Shown: positions 7,162 through 15,684, numbered from the stretch's first letter. The stretch: 25,580 bases of DNA from JAIBBG01 sp031417525 (GCA_031417525.1 JANOVT010000254.1:1-25580), one strand, 5' to 3'. A program made the numbers and translations. Notes: generated from the letters alone by a model not told the origin.

Positions 7162-10002
7162 CTACTTCTTTATAAACTCATACTGTATGCCGAATGTGTA
7201 ATAAGTGCCGCGTAGGAATGATTGTCTGACCTGATCATTTTCTCTTTCCAGCCCGTCTGTTTGATTTGCGTCTTGTAATAACAGATTTTTTTGATTCAAC
7301 AAATCCTGGATGCCAAAACGCAGCTTCAGATTCGAAGCTTTTCCTTTTGTAAAAAGACCACTTCCAATAGTGAGGGTCATATCGATCACCTGTCGAGGCA
7401 TGTCATAAACATCTGGTAGACCATTAATTCCAGCAAGGAATAGTCTTGGTCCAAGAACATTGTAGAGCACATTGAACGAAATATCCAATGAATCGTCCTG
7501 GAAATAAAGACCTGCATTCACAACATAGGGTGATTGAAACATCATTGCACGCGGCTTGGTGTTTTCGGTCTTGCTTATTCCATCTTTGATTGTTACTTCA
7601 CTTTTGATATAAGATGCATTTGCCACAAGACTCAGATCACCAATCCACCTGTTGGTAGTCATTCCTTTTGCGGATTTACGCACATCTATTTCAGCACCAT
7701 AACTATGCGATTCAATAGCATTGTAAGGATCTACACTCCATGGAGTTGATGTTGGATTCAGTGATAATTCGATTGGTTGTTTAAAAGATTTATAGAATAC
7801 ACCGACACTTACAAATTCTGTTGGATTGGGATAAAGTTCCCAACGTAAATCATAATTTGATATTTGAGGAACGTTGAGCGCGGTATCTCCTTGAATTACA
7901 AAATTCTGAACAAAATCATAGAATGAAAATGGAGCAAGCTCTCTGAATTCAGGTCTGTTGACTGATTTCCCGTATGCTGCCCTAACCAGCATTTTTTCAG
8001 TGAAATTGAAAGAGATATTGGCCGATGGCAAAATCGAAATCACATGTTTTTCAATATCAATTTTTTCGTTTTGAATTGTTTTACTGCGAAGTGACTGTGT
8101 ATTGTCTTCAATCCTTACTCCACCGGTGATATTCAGTTTGCCAATCGGCAGAATCAACATTCCATAATAAGCAAAAAGTTTGTTCTGAGCGCTGTATTGA
8201 TCCGAGCCTTTGGTATCTTCATCTAATGTGAAACCTCCATTGCTACTTATGTTCTCTTCACTCAAAATCTCATCAATCGGCAAGTTGGTGAGGTCATAGT
8301 CAAAGTGAATATTTGATTTGTAGCCAAGGTTTCTGATTTCAAATGTTCTGTCTTTTTGTTGGTGATAAAATCCAATCTTAATGGCAGCCCAATTCTTGAG
8401 ATCGGCATCCTCATCTCCTGTCAGATTGAAGTGATGCAGATAGTTTGCAGCTTGCACATTCGACCGTTCATTGAGATGCATATATAGACGCCCGAGGTAG
8501 AAAGGTTGTGCGGATGGTGCAACAACCGCCTGGTAAGGAATGCTCAAATCGTCCAGTGGTTGCTGATAAATCATTCTGCGCATATCTGGTTCATCTCGGT
8601 TCACTTCATTGTATCCGGCAAGCCAGGTGAGTTCTCCTTTTTTAGCGAACAGAGAATGTTTTCCTGTAAGTTGTCCGGTATAAAGTGCACGTTCCATATA
8701 TCTGAATTGGAAACTTTTGCGATTGATACCATTTTGCATGTCGATTCCTCTTCTATATGAATTTTCTGAAAGTCCGGTTTGATTGAAAAAATTCTTGAAG
8801 CTTATTTCGTGATTGGCATTTTTAAATCCGAAATTTTGCATCAGACCCAGTCTGTTGGTATTGGAATAAATACTATCATTGTAGTATTCGGTTGTGTCGG
8901 ACTGTTGGTTTTTTACATCGTAAATATTGAAGTTTGCGATGTTCGATTCAATAAATTGAAATGTGCGGCTGTAGTTAATCGCCGTCGTCGTGCCCAACTT
9001 TGCTCCACGCAATCGAAAAGACTTTCCAATCGAAACATTTACTCTCGTATCCATGGGTGCAACATCATCTGTTGAGGTCCAACTATTCTTAAGTGATCTT
9101 CCAAGAGATTGAAGTTCAGAAGGGTTTGCGTCTCTTACATTCTCGGGCATTTCAGATGGCAACTCCCGATCATGTGCACCTAATCCGATCCAATCTTTTT
9201 TGCCGACATTGTTGTTTCTAAATAACTCGCCGGTGGTACCTTTTCTGACACCACCAGAATAGGCCGCTCTGACTTCAAAATCCTGTTCCGGAAAATCCTT
9301 CGTGATGACGTTGATGGCTCCACCTGCAAATTCTCCTTGAATATCCGGCGAAGGGGATTTATAAATCAGGAATCGGTCGATGAGACCGGCTGGGATAAGA
9401 TCAAACGAAAATGATTTTACATCAGTTTCAAGACTTGGCGCAAGAGCGCCATTGAGCATCACGGCATTGTATCTTTCCTGAAGGCCTCGAACCATGACAA
9501 ATCGGTTGTCTACAATCGTTACACCCGGAATCCTTTTGGCGACGGCCGCAGCATCCGTGTCCTGTGATTTTGCGATCTGCTTACCGCTCATACCGCTCAA
9601 TACACCCTGTGCGTCTTTCATTTCCATCAATACGGCAGCTTCAGTATTGGTTTTTTTGAAATCAACGATGTTCACCGTACCGGTTTCAATTGGTGCGCTT
9701 GTAAGAGCAATGTCCAGACTAGTTGTTTTGTTAGCTACAATTTCAACTGAAGTGACTTTTTTAGATTGATATGAGATGTAGTTGACAGTCAGATCATAGT
9801 TGCCTGATGGAATATTTTTAATAGTGTAATCTCCGAATAGATCACTTGCAGCCCCTAAACCCAGACTTTCGATCTGAACCACAGCACCTACCAATTCTTC
9901 ACCGGTGCTTTCATCGATAATTTTCCCAGAAACGGAACCGTTTTGAGCAAAAAGGTTAACACAAAGCAATGAGAATATGATCGGTAGTATTGACTTTTTC
10001 AT
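7162..10002 (-). CDS. TonB-dependent outer-membrane receptor with N-terminal regulatory-like domain
   Basis: 946 residues. The signal peptide ends near NLFAQ (about 20). A carboxypeptidase-regulatory-like beta-sandwich follows (about 21-105: GSVSGKIIDESTGEELVGA...IPSGNYDLTVNYISYQ). The TonB plug is about 125-240, including AAAVAKRIPGVTIVDNRFVMV, RGLQERYNAVMLNGA and FAGGAINVITKDF. The remainder is a long beta-barrel ending in the strand TYYTFGIQYEFIKK. It should bind a substrate at the surface and import it with energy from TonB-ExbBD. No SusD-like gene is next to it, so a standard Sus glycan locus is not supported; the neighbour downstream is the T9SS beta-helix protein instead. The absence of a sigma/anti-sigma pair nearby argues against transenvelope ECF signalling from this locus. 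Substrate cannot be inferred. Confidence 0.92.
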   Translation of the reverse strand: MKKSILPIIFSLLCVNLFAQNGSVSGKIIDESTGEELVGAVVQIESLGLGAASDLFGDYTIKNIPSGNYDLTVNYISYQSKKVTSVEIVANKTTSLDIALTSAPIETGTVNIVDFKKTNTEAAVLMEMKDAQGVLSGMSGKQIAKSQDTDAAAVAKRIPGVTIVDNRFVMVRGLQERYNAVMLNGALAPSLETDVKSFSFDLIPAGLIDRFLIYKSPSPDIQGEFAGGAINVITKDFPEQDFEVRAAYSGGVRKGTTGELFRNNNVGKKDWIGLGAHDRELPSEMPENVRDANPSELQSLGRSLKNSWTSTDDVAPMDTRVNVSIGKSFRLRGAKLGTTTAINYSRTFQFIESNIANFNIYDVKNQQSDTTEYYNDSIYSNTNRLGLMQNFGFKNANHEISFKNFFNQTGLSENSYRRGIDMQNGINRKSFQFRYMERALYTGQLTGKHSLFAKKGELTWLAGYNEVNRDEPDMRRMIYQQPLDDLSIPYQAVVAPSAQPFYLGRLYMHLNERSNVQAANYLHHFNLTGDEDADLKNWAAIKIGFYHQQKDRTFEIRNLGYKSNIHFDYDLTNLPIDEILSEENISSNGGFTLDEDTKGSDQYSAQNKLFAYYGMLILPIGKLNITGGVRIEDNTQSLRSKTIQNEKIDIEKHVISILPSANISFNFTEKMLVRAAYGKSVNRPEFRELAPFSFYDFVQNFVIQGDTALNVPQISNYDLRWELYPNPTEFVSVGVFYKSFKQPIELSLNPTSTPWSVDPYNAIESHSYGAEIDVRKSAKGMTTNRWIGDLSLVANASYIKSEVTIKDGISKTENTKPRAMMFQSPYVVNAGLYFQDDSLDISFNVLYNVLGPRLFLAGINGLPDVYDMPRQVIDMTLTIGSGLFTKGKASNLKLRFGIQDLLNQKNLLLQDANQTDGLERENDQVRQSFLRGTYYTFGIQYEFIKK

Positions 10003-10020
10003 GCGGTTCTAATCTGACCG

Positions 10021-10048
10021 CAAATGAATCCAGCTAAAATGTCGGCAA
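10021..10048 (-). promoter_or_regulatory. Possible Bacteroidota promoter for the TonB receptor gene
   Basis: On the minus strand TTTGCC (-33-like) is followed after about 17 bases by TTCATTTG (10021-10028), one mismatch from the TAnnTTTG -7 consensus. The ATG at 10002 would then have a short leader. This is a motif match only. Confidence 0.35.
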
Positions 10049-10112
10049 AGTCACGCCCGCATCAATTTAATGTTATGCGAATTTGATGAAATCGTACGAA
10101 CGATGTTGTAAC

Positions 10113-12128
10113 TTAGTATTTGATAAGTGCTTTCAGTTGATCTTCGAATCGTTTGTTGGCAAGGAAGTTTTTTTCAAGTTCCGCATTGAATGGTATTGGA
10201 GAATCCATGCTTGCGCACCGCACAACAGGGGCGTCTAAAAATTCAAAACAGTTTTCTGTGATGAGCGCGGATAGCTCACCGCCGATACCACCGGTCAAAC
10301 AATCTTCATGGAGAATAATTACCCTACCTGTTTTTTTCGAAGAAGTATAGATCGCTTCTGTGTCAAGAGGTAGGAGCGTTCGGAGATCAATGAGGTCTGC
10401 TTCAATCTCCGGATTTTTCTTTAAAGTATCCAAAGCCCAATGCACTCCCAGGCCGTATGTAACGATTGTTACCTGATTTCCTGTTTTAAGAAGATTAGCT
10501 TTGCCAAATGGAATGGTGAAATATTCGTCATTCACTTCTTCAGCAATATTTCTGTAGAGTCCTTTATGTTCGAAAAAGATAACCGGATTTGGATCTTCAA
10601 ACGCCTGACATAACAATCCTTTTGCATCTTGGGGAAAAGCAGGATATACAACACGTAGTCCGGGTGTATGTGTAAACCAGGCTTCGTTGCTTTGACTATG
10701 AAAAGGTCCGGCGGCCATGCCGCCACCTGTTGGCATACGGACAACCACATCTGCTTTTTCCGCCCATCTGTAATGAAGTTTGGCTAGATTGTTTATGATT
10801 TGGTTGAATCCGCAAGTAACAAAATCCGCAAATTGCATTTCAACCATTGCTTTCCATCCTTTCATTGAAAGGCCGAGTCCAGTACCAATGATGGCTGATT
10901 CGCATAACGGAGTATTGCGCACTCTTTCTTTTCCGAATTCAGCAAGGAAGCCATCTGTTACTTTAAACACTCCACCATAGTCTGCAATATCCTGTCCCAT
11001 AAGGACAAGCTTATCATGTTTGCGCATGCTTTGTTTTAAAGCATCACTGATGGCGTCAATAAATCTTTTTTCTGATTTTGTAGAAGAGGCAGGAAGGATT
11101 TTCTCATTCGTAAAAGGAGCATAAACGTCGTTCAGTTCGGTTTCGGTGTCTGCGATTATTTCAGGTTCGGCGTAGGCTTCTTTTAAAGCTTCATTGATCG
11201 TCGCTTTGATCTCACTTCGAATCGTTGCAGAATCCGATTCTTTGATAACACCTGATTCAGTGAGCCATGCTTCGAAATTATCAACGGGATCTTTTTTCTC
11301 CCATGATTCAATGAGCCCTTCCGGATAGTATTTGGTGCCACTGGCCTCTTCATGTCCCCTCAATCTGAAAGTCATAAACTCCATGAGGATTGGTCGTGGA
11401 TTTTGTCGGATAGATTCTGCCGCTTTTTTCACGGCTTTATACACTTCAACAATGTTATTGCCGTCCACTTGAATGGCATCTTCAGAAGGCATGCCGTATC
11501 CAATAGCCTTATCGATGAATTGTTTACAGCGAAACTGTTCGCGACTTGGAGTTGAAAGTCCCCATGCATTATTTTCAATGGCAATGATTACAGGCAAGTC
11601 CCAAACAGTGGCAACATTGATCGCTTCGTGAAAATCACCTTCGCTTGCACCCCCGTCACCGCAAAACACGATCGTTGCTTTTTGTTCTCCAGAAAGTTTA
11701 TTAGCCAGCGCAATGCCATCAGCAATGCCAAGCTGAGGACCAAGATGGGAAATCATTCCAACAACATGGTGTTTCATCGTACCGAAATGAAATGATCTAT
11801 CCCGGCCTTTCGTAAATCCTTCTTGTTTGCCCTGAAACTGAAGAAATAATTGTTTGAGAGGTAAATTTCTTCCTGTGAAAATCCCAAGGTTGCGATGCAT
11901 GGGTAAAATAAATTCATCTTCTTCCATTGCCAAAGCAACTCCAACGGAAATCGCTTCTTGTCCATAGCTGCTAAACCATTTTGAAATTTTCCCAAGTCGC
12001 AGCTGACTCAACATTTTTTCTTCGATCAATCTGGGTAGCAAAATGGCTTTGTACAACTTCAACAATTCTTCTTTCTGAAGGCCGGAATTTTTCGCGAACT
12101 TTAAATGTGGCTTTGACAATACTGACAT
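10113..12128 (-). CDS. Fused E1 alpha/beta 2-oxoacid dehydrogenase (thiamine diphosphate)
   Basis: 671 residues joining both E1 subunits of a branched-chain or related 2-oxoacid dehydrogenase. The alpha half (about 15-330) carries the ThDP motif from G157-D-G-G through E-N-N at 187, plus SSYGQEAISVGVALAM, PMHRNLG and RLRGHEEASGTKYY. The beta half (about 340-671) begins SEKRFIDAISDALKQSM and contains GQDIADYGGVFKVT, ESAIIGTGLGLSMKG and GPFHSQSNEAWFTHTPGLRVVYP. The enzyme decarboxylates the oxoacid and passes the acyl group to a lipoyl E2. Fused E1 proteins are common in Bacteroidota. No E2 or E3 gene is in the window, so it relies on distant partners. The longest frame starts at a TTG at 12173, but that TTG is part of a promoter-like -33 element, so I chose the ATG at 12128. 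Whether the substrate is branched-chain oxoacids or pyruvate cannot be decided. Confidence 0.92.
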   Translation of the reverse strand: MSVLSKPHLKFAKNSGLQKEELLKLYKAILLPRLIEEKMLSQLRLGKISKWFSSYGQEAISVGVALAMEEDEFILPMHRNLGIFTGRNLPLKQLFLQFQGKQEGFTKGRDRSFHFGTMKHHVVGMISHLGPQLGIADGIALANKLSGEQKATIVFCGDGGASEGDFHEAINVATVWDLPVIIAIENNAWGLSTPSREQFRCKQFIDKAIGYGMPSEDAIQVDGNNIVEVYKAVKKAAESIRQNPRPILMEFMTFRLRGHEEASGTKYYPEGLIESWEKKDPVDNFEAWLTESGVIKESDSATIRSEIKATINEALKEAYAEPEIIADTETELNDVYAPFTNEKILPASSTKSEKRFIDAISDALKQSMRKHDKLVLMGQDIADYGGVFKVTDGFLAEFGKERVRNTPLCESAIIGTGLGLSMKGWKAMVEMQFADFVTCGFNQIINNLAKLHYRWAEKADVVVRMPTGGGMAAGPFHSQSNEAWFTHTPGLRVVYPAFPQDAKGLLCQAFEDPNPVIFFEHKGLYRNIAEEVNDEYFTIPFGKANLLKTGNQVTIVTYGLGVHWALDTLKKNPEIEADLIDLRTLLPLDTEAIYTSSKKTGRVIILHEDCLTGGIGGELSALITENCFEFLDAPVVRCASMDSPIPFNAELEKNFLANKRFEDQLKALIKY

Positions 12129-12143
12129 TCTTGAATTTTTGGG

Positions 12144-12173
12144 CGAAAGTAGAACAGCAATCTTAGCTGTCAA
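12144..12173 (-). promoter_or_regulatory. Likely promoter of the E1 dehydrogenase gene
   Basis: On the minus strand TTGACA (12173-12168) is followed by TACTTTCG (12151-12144), with 19 bases between TTG and TA. This matches the Bacteroidota -33/-7 arrangement (TTTG, 19-21 bases, TAnnTTTG) except for one base in the -7 box. Transcription would begin only about ten bases before the ATG at 12128. That rules out the TTG at 12173 as the start codon if the promoter is real. Confidence 0.55.
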
Positions 12174-12799
12174 GCATTCATCCCAATTTTAGCTGAAGTA
12201 GGATGGTCAATTCTCGCTGAATAAAGATTTTATTGGTGAATACGAAAGGGACAATTGAAGAGTGTCGCTGAAGTTTTTCAGTTGGAGGAAATTTCAGGAT
12301 TAAAGTGGATGGGGGTTGCGTGAATATTTTTTAATTAGAATTCAGAATATTAACGTCATCAAGTTAAAGGCTGGAAATTGAATCGCCCCTTTTTGAGTCG
12401 GATAGTGAATTTTTGTGATTTAATGATTTAGGTTATGATTGGTCATTTCGGCTTCGAAAAAATTTGACTCATAAAATATTTGTGCGAGTTAATATGTCTG
12501 TTTTTTTTGATTCAATTGCAGAAAGAAAAGATCATGTTTGTTTTTGCACAGATGCATTTTTATCTAATGTATATGAGGCTTCCATGCAAAAAATTTGATC
12601 GATTGATAAAAGACAGATACTTGAAATTGTATTTTGATAATGCAATTCAATTGATGTTGAAAATTCAAATTTGAATGACCAGAAAAGCGTGTTGAATCGT
12701 TCAATTGAAGCAAACTAATGATGCGAATGAATGATCGTTGAAACTCAATTGTGATGAATAAATGATATATTTGACCACACATTTAAAATTATTATTCAA
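12174..12799. other. AT-rich intergenic region with repeated TCAATTG sites
   Basis: There is no credible gene in this stretch: the two open frames in it have unremarkable, low-complexity translations. It separates divergent genes, the E1 dehydrogenase and the AT-hook protein. TCAATTG occurs on the plus strand at 12512, 12647, 12701 and 12745, and its complement CAATTGA at 12252. Two of the copies are within longer palindromes (TCAATTGA and TTCAATTGAA). A 14-base palindrome, ATTCAAATTTGAAT, lies at 12663-12676. These could be protein-binding sites; that is inference. Confidence 0.45.
12766..12773 (+). promoter_or_regulatory. -7 box before the AT-hook gene
   Basis: TATATTTG is an exact match to the Bacteroidota -7 consensus TAnnTTTG and lies 26 bases before the ATG at 12800. 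No TTG at ideal spacing upstream is obvious; the nearest are 14 and 25 bases away. Confidence 0.5.
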
Positions 12800-13432
12800 A
12801 TGGCAAAAGCAAATTATTTAAGTCAAATCCGAAAACGAATGGATGACATCCAGCAGGAATACTCTGCCCTTTCGGAGGCGTTTCAATTGTTGTCATCGGC
12901 AACTGGCACACGTGGCAGAAAGCCGAGCCTGCCTGGACTGGGAGAAATACTCGCAGGAACAACTAACAAAGTTAAAAGAAGAAAAGGTAAGCCGGGAAGA
13001 CCAGCAGGATCTAAAAGCAAACCCGGTTCAAAAAAGCCAGGTCCTAAACTTGTAGCAGGTAGCACTGCTTCTCCAAAGAAAGCTGGTCGTCCTGCGGGTC
13101 GTCCTGCCGGAAGTGGCAAATCAAAGTCGGCAAAGTCTTCTGGTGATGGCAAACGAAATAAAAATATTTCTGGAAGAATTGTTGAGATAGTTGGAAAAGC
13201 AAATCGTTTCACTACGAATTCCAACATTACAGATAAAATTGTTACACTTTATCCAGGTAAGGATCGTGCTGAACTCGGTAAATACATCTCCGTTATTCTT
13301 GCAAATATGAAAGCAAGGAAGGAACTTGGTGTAATAACAACAGATTCGAAAGGCAATAAAATGCGATCAGGTCTTTGGGGTTTACCAAGTTGGTTTGATG
13401 GTTCAAAGCCAAAAGCTGAATACCTAAAATAG
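12800..13432 (+). CDS. AT-hook and winged-helix histone-like DNA-binding protein
   Basis: 210 residues in three parts. Residues 1-33 form a short predicted coiled coil (YLSQIRKRMDDIQQEYSAL). About 36-121 is a lysine-, proline- and glycine-rich linker with AT-hook-type cores: RGRKP at 38-42, GRPAG at 66-70 and a doubled GRPAGRPAG at 96-104. About 123-199 is a compact domain (GRIVEIVGKANRFTTNSNITDKI...YISVILANMKARKELGVI...GLWGLPSWF) that reads like a HARE-HTH-type winged helix. The linker resembles eukaryotic HMGA or H1 tails and should bind AT-rich minor grooves. A role in chromosome architecture or broad regulation is inferred. It has its own -7 box upstream and a strong terminator downstream, so it is a single-gene unit. 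Codon use looks like that of its neighbours. Confidence 0.82.
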   Translation: MAKANYLSQIRKRMDDIQQEYSALSEAFQLLSSATGTRGRKPSLPGLGEILAGTTNKVKRRKGKPGRPAGSKSKPGSKKPGPKLVAGSTASPKKAGRPAGRPAGSGKSKSAKSSGDGKRNKNISGRIVEIVGKANRFTTNSNITDKIVTLYPGKDRAELGKYISVILANMKARKELGVITTDSKGNKMRSGLWGLPSWFDGSKPKAEYLK

Positions 13433-13456
13433 TTTCCAGCTCATAAATCGAATTTC

Positions 13457-13487
13457 AAAGAAGCAGGACGCCATGTCCTGCTTCTTT
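13457..13487 (+). terminator. Terminator of the AT-hook gene
   Basis: A 13-base-pair stem, AAAGAAGCAGGAC (13457-13469) with GTCCTGCTTCTTT (13475-13487), encloses the loop GCCAT. It ends 41 bases before the next gene's ATG, so it should insulate the FAD-protein operon from the AT-hook gene. Confidence 0.85.
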
Positions 13488-13528
13488 ATATCAATATCAA
13501 TTTTTGGTTGAATAGACCAACTTTAAGC

Positions 13529-15088
13529 ATGTCCAAAGAAATTGAAATTTCCCTTCTACCTGAATTAGCATTTGATGAGTCTGCCATTCGCAAGGCAATC
13601 TCCGAATATTCAGGGCTGAAGGATCTCTCTGACTACCGAATTATTCGTCGCTCCATTGATGCACGGCATCGGCAAGTAAAGTTCATTTTGAAATTGGCTT
13701 TATTTCAATCAGGAGAAATTCCACCTCTTGAACACTCGATTATTTCTTACGATCATGTGATACATCCGAAAGGAATAATGATCATCGTGGGAGCTGGACC
13801 TGCCGGACTCTTTGCTGCACTAAAAGCAATTGAACTGGGATGGAAACCGGTGGTCATTGAAAGAGGAAAGGATGTACGAGAGCGTCGTCGCGACCTTGCA
13901 GCAATTCACAAAGAACATATTGTAAATCCTGATTCCAATTATTGTTTTGGTGAGGGTGGTGCTGGCACTTATTCAGATGGCAAATTATATACAAGAAGCA
14001 CGAAGCGGGGAGATGTTGGGTCAGTTTTGGAAACGCTGGTGCAATTTGGTGCTTCAGAAGAGATTTTAATTGATGCGCATCCACATATTGGTACAAACAA
14101 ATTACCGTCCATTATCGCTTCTATCAGAAATCAGATTATCGAATGCGGTGGAGAGTTTCAATTCAATACCAGAATTACAGATATCAGTCTGGATGGTAAT
14201 AAAATTGAATGCCTGATAAGCCAGAGTGGAGACAGGATTAAAGGTGATGCCTATGTTTTTGCTACAGGTCACAGTGCAAGGGATATTTATTCCATGTTAC
14301 TCGACAGAGGAATTGAAATTGAATTCAAACCGTTTGCACTAGGCGTTCGCGTAGAACATCCGCAATCCATTATTGACCGGGAGCAATATCATTGTGAAGT
14401 TCGTCCAGCACTTTTGCCTCCGGCAGCCTATAGCCTCGTGCATCAGGTGAATCATCGCGGAGTATATAGTTTTTGCATGTGTCCAGGAGGAATCATGGCT
14501 CCTTGTGCAACTGCTCAGGATGAAATCGTCACCAACGGATGGTCACCAAGTAAAAGAAATAATCCATGGGCAAATAGTGGCATTGTCGTTCCTGTTCATT
14601 ACGATGACATCATTCAACACCACGCGTCCGGACAACTTGCCGGAATGAATTTTCAGAAGGAAGTAGAACATAAAGCCTGGCTGGCCGGAGGTAAAACGCA
14701 AACCGCACCAGCACAGCGGCTCATCGACTTTGTCGAAAATAGAACCTCTTCGAATCTCCCGAATTGCTCCTATCAACCGGGAATTGTTTCAGTTAATTTA
14801 AACCTGATTTTGCCTGAGTTTATAAGCCATCATTTGAGAGAAGGATTGAAAGCTTTTGGTAAAAAAATGAAAGGTTATTATACCAATGATGCGGTACTTG
14901 TCGCGCCGGAATCAAGAACTTCCTCGCCTGTGAGGATTCCAAGAGATAAAGAAAGTCTGAAGCATATCAGAATAACGAACTTGTATCCATGCGGCGAAGG
15001 TGCCGGATATGCGGGAGGAATTGTAAGCGCTGCCATTGATGGACAAAAAGTGGCGAGTATGATTGCCGTACAGGTTCATAACAAATAA
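13529..15088 (+). CDS. FAD-dependent dehydrogenase of the COG2509 type
   Basis: 519 residues. An N-terminal region of about 80 residues is followed by the dinucleotide-binding motif I-I-V-G-A-G-P-A-G (85-93). Family features are E-R-G-K-D-V-R-E-R-R-R-D after the first Rossmann unit, FGEGGAGTYSDGKLYTR, the second FAD contact VFATGHSARDIY, and PCGEGAGYAGGIVSAAIDG near the C-terminus. YSFCMCPGGIMAPCAT contains two cysteines typical of this uncharacterised family. It is probably a cytosolic flavoprotein oxidoreductase; the substrate is not known for the family as a whole. The frame opens at a TTG (13508), but the ATG at 13529 starts the recognisable sequence (SKEIEISLLPELAFDE). The first paralogous secreted-protein gene follows after 80 bases on the same strand. 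Confidence 0.9.
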   Translation: MSKEIEISLLPELAFDESAIRKAISEYSGLKDLSDYRIIRRSIDARHRQVKFILKLALFQSGEIPPLEHSIISYDHVIHPKGIMIIVGAGPAGLFAALKAIELGWKPVVIERGKDVRERRRDLAAIHKEHIVNPDSNYCFGEGGAGTYSDGKLYTRSTKRGDVGSVLETLVQFGASEEILIDAHPHIGTNKLPSIIASIRNQIIECGGEFQFNTRITDISLDGNKIECLISQSGDRIKGDAYVFATGHSARDIYSMLLDRGIEIEFKPFALGVRVEHPQSIIDREQYHCEVRPALLPPAAYSLVHQVNHRGVYSFCMCPGGIMAPCATAQDEIVTNGWSPSKRNNPWANSGIVVPVHYDDIIQHHASGQLAGMNFQKEVEHKAWLAGGKTQTAPAQRLIDFVENRTSSNLPNCSYQPGIVSVNLNLILPEFISHHLREGLKAFGKKMKGYYTNDAVLVAPESRTSSPVRIPRDKESLKHIRITNLYPCGEGAGYAGGIVSAAIDGQKVASMIAVQVHNK

Positions 15089-15155
15089 TTGATTTCTTGA
15101 AGGAAATAAATCTTCAGGTAGTATTTCTTTTAACTGGACAAAGTTTACCTTTCGA

Positions 15156-15163
15156 TAAATTTG
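15156..15163 (+). promoter_or_regulatory. -7-like box just before the 171-residue paralog
   Basis: TAAATTTG matches TAnnTTTG exactly and ends five bases before the ATG at 15169. If used, the transcript would be leaderless or nearly so. No -33 TTG at good spacing is visible, so confidence is low. Confidence 0.3.
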
Positions 15164-15168
15164 AAACT

Positions 15169-15684
15169 ATGAAGTCATACATTTTCATCCTTTTGTTTTC
15201 AACGCTACTAAATGTTGAGCATTCTGGCCAAAAGAGAATTTGTCACGTGTACGGCCAATTTGTGGATGTTGAAAGCCATGCGACATTGAAGAATGGTTTA
15301 ACGATCGTCAAAAAGGAAGGGGTTGTGATTTCGGAGTTGAAAATGACTGAAACGGGTAAGTTTGATTTTTCACTTCTGATCGGTGACGTATACACAATCA
15401 CTTTTATTGCTTCAGGTTATTTGCAAAAGGTAGTGGAGTTTGATCTGCAGAATATACCGAACGATGAAAAGGGTGGATGGGAAATGCAACTGGATGGCTA
15501 TTTAACTCCTTTTATGGAAGGTTTCGATGAAGAGTTACAGAATACACCCATGGCAAAACTTTCATACAATCAGATGGCAGAGGAAGTTATGTTTAATATT
15601 GCTTATAGTGAAGCTCAACAAGAAAAAATCAATGCTGAATTCGAAAGGCTTGGGGTCCAACAAAAGGCAGAAGAGAAAAATTAA
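15169..15684 (+). CDS. Secreted paralog 1: N-terminal domain only (171 aa)
   Basis: I do not recognise a named family. The protein has a signal peptide (KSYIFILLFSTLLNVEHSG) and then the domain shared with the 910- and 443-residue proteins nearby. Shared landmarks are HVYGQ, TGKFDF, YTITFIASGYLQKVV, D-x-Q-NIP, the (L/V)(D/N)G box, EGF(D/N) and the closing NAEFERL. The order and hydrophobic pattern suggest a carboxypeptidase-regulatory-like beta-sandwich (YGQ...TGKYDF...GYL) with a short helical tail. Unlike its paralogs it stops right after the tail, with no TPR-like repeats and no C-terminal YRLGNKM module. It is either a minimal member or a paralog that lost its 3' part; the stop is clean. 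The frame extends back to a TTG at 15097, but the ATG at 15169 begins the signal peptide. Confidence 0.75.
   Translation: MKSYIFILLFSTLLNVEHSGQKRICHVYGQFVDVESHATLKNGLTIVKKEGVVISELKMTETGKFDFSLLIGDVYTITFIASGYLQKVVEFDLQNIPNDEKGGWEMQLDGYLTPFMEGFDEELQNTPMAKLSYNQMAEEVMFNIAYSEAQQEKINAEFERLGVQQKAEEKN

Noticed and set aside
10091..10104. Hairpin ATCGT-ACGA-ACGAT upstream of the TonB gene as a terminator of the E1 gene
   Set aside because: The stem is only five pairs and no T run follows on the minus strand.
10113..10980. Stand-alone E1 beta gene separate from alpha
   Set aside because: The frame is continuous from the alpha ThDP motif into the beta half with no stop or restart, so it is a true fusion.
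12480..12782. Two open frames of 64 and 72 codons on opposite strands in the long intergenic gap
   Set aside because: Both are AT-driven, overlap each other, have no recognisable motif, and one crosses the -7 box of the AT-hook gene.
12883..13227. 114-codon minus-strand frame rich in Pro, Leu and Phe
   Set aside because: It is the antisense shadow of the Lys/Pro/Gly-rich AT-hook linker.
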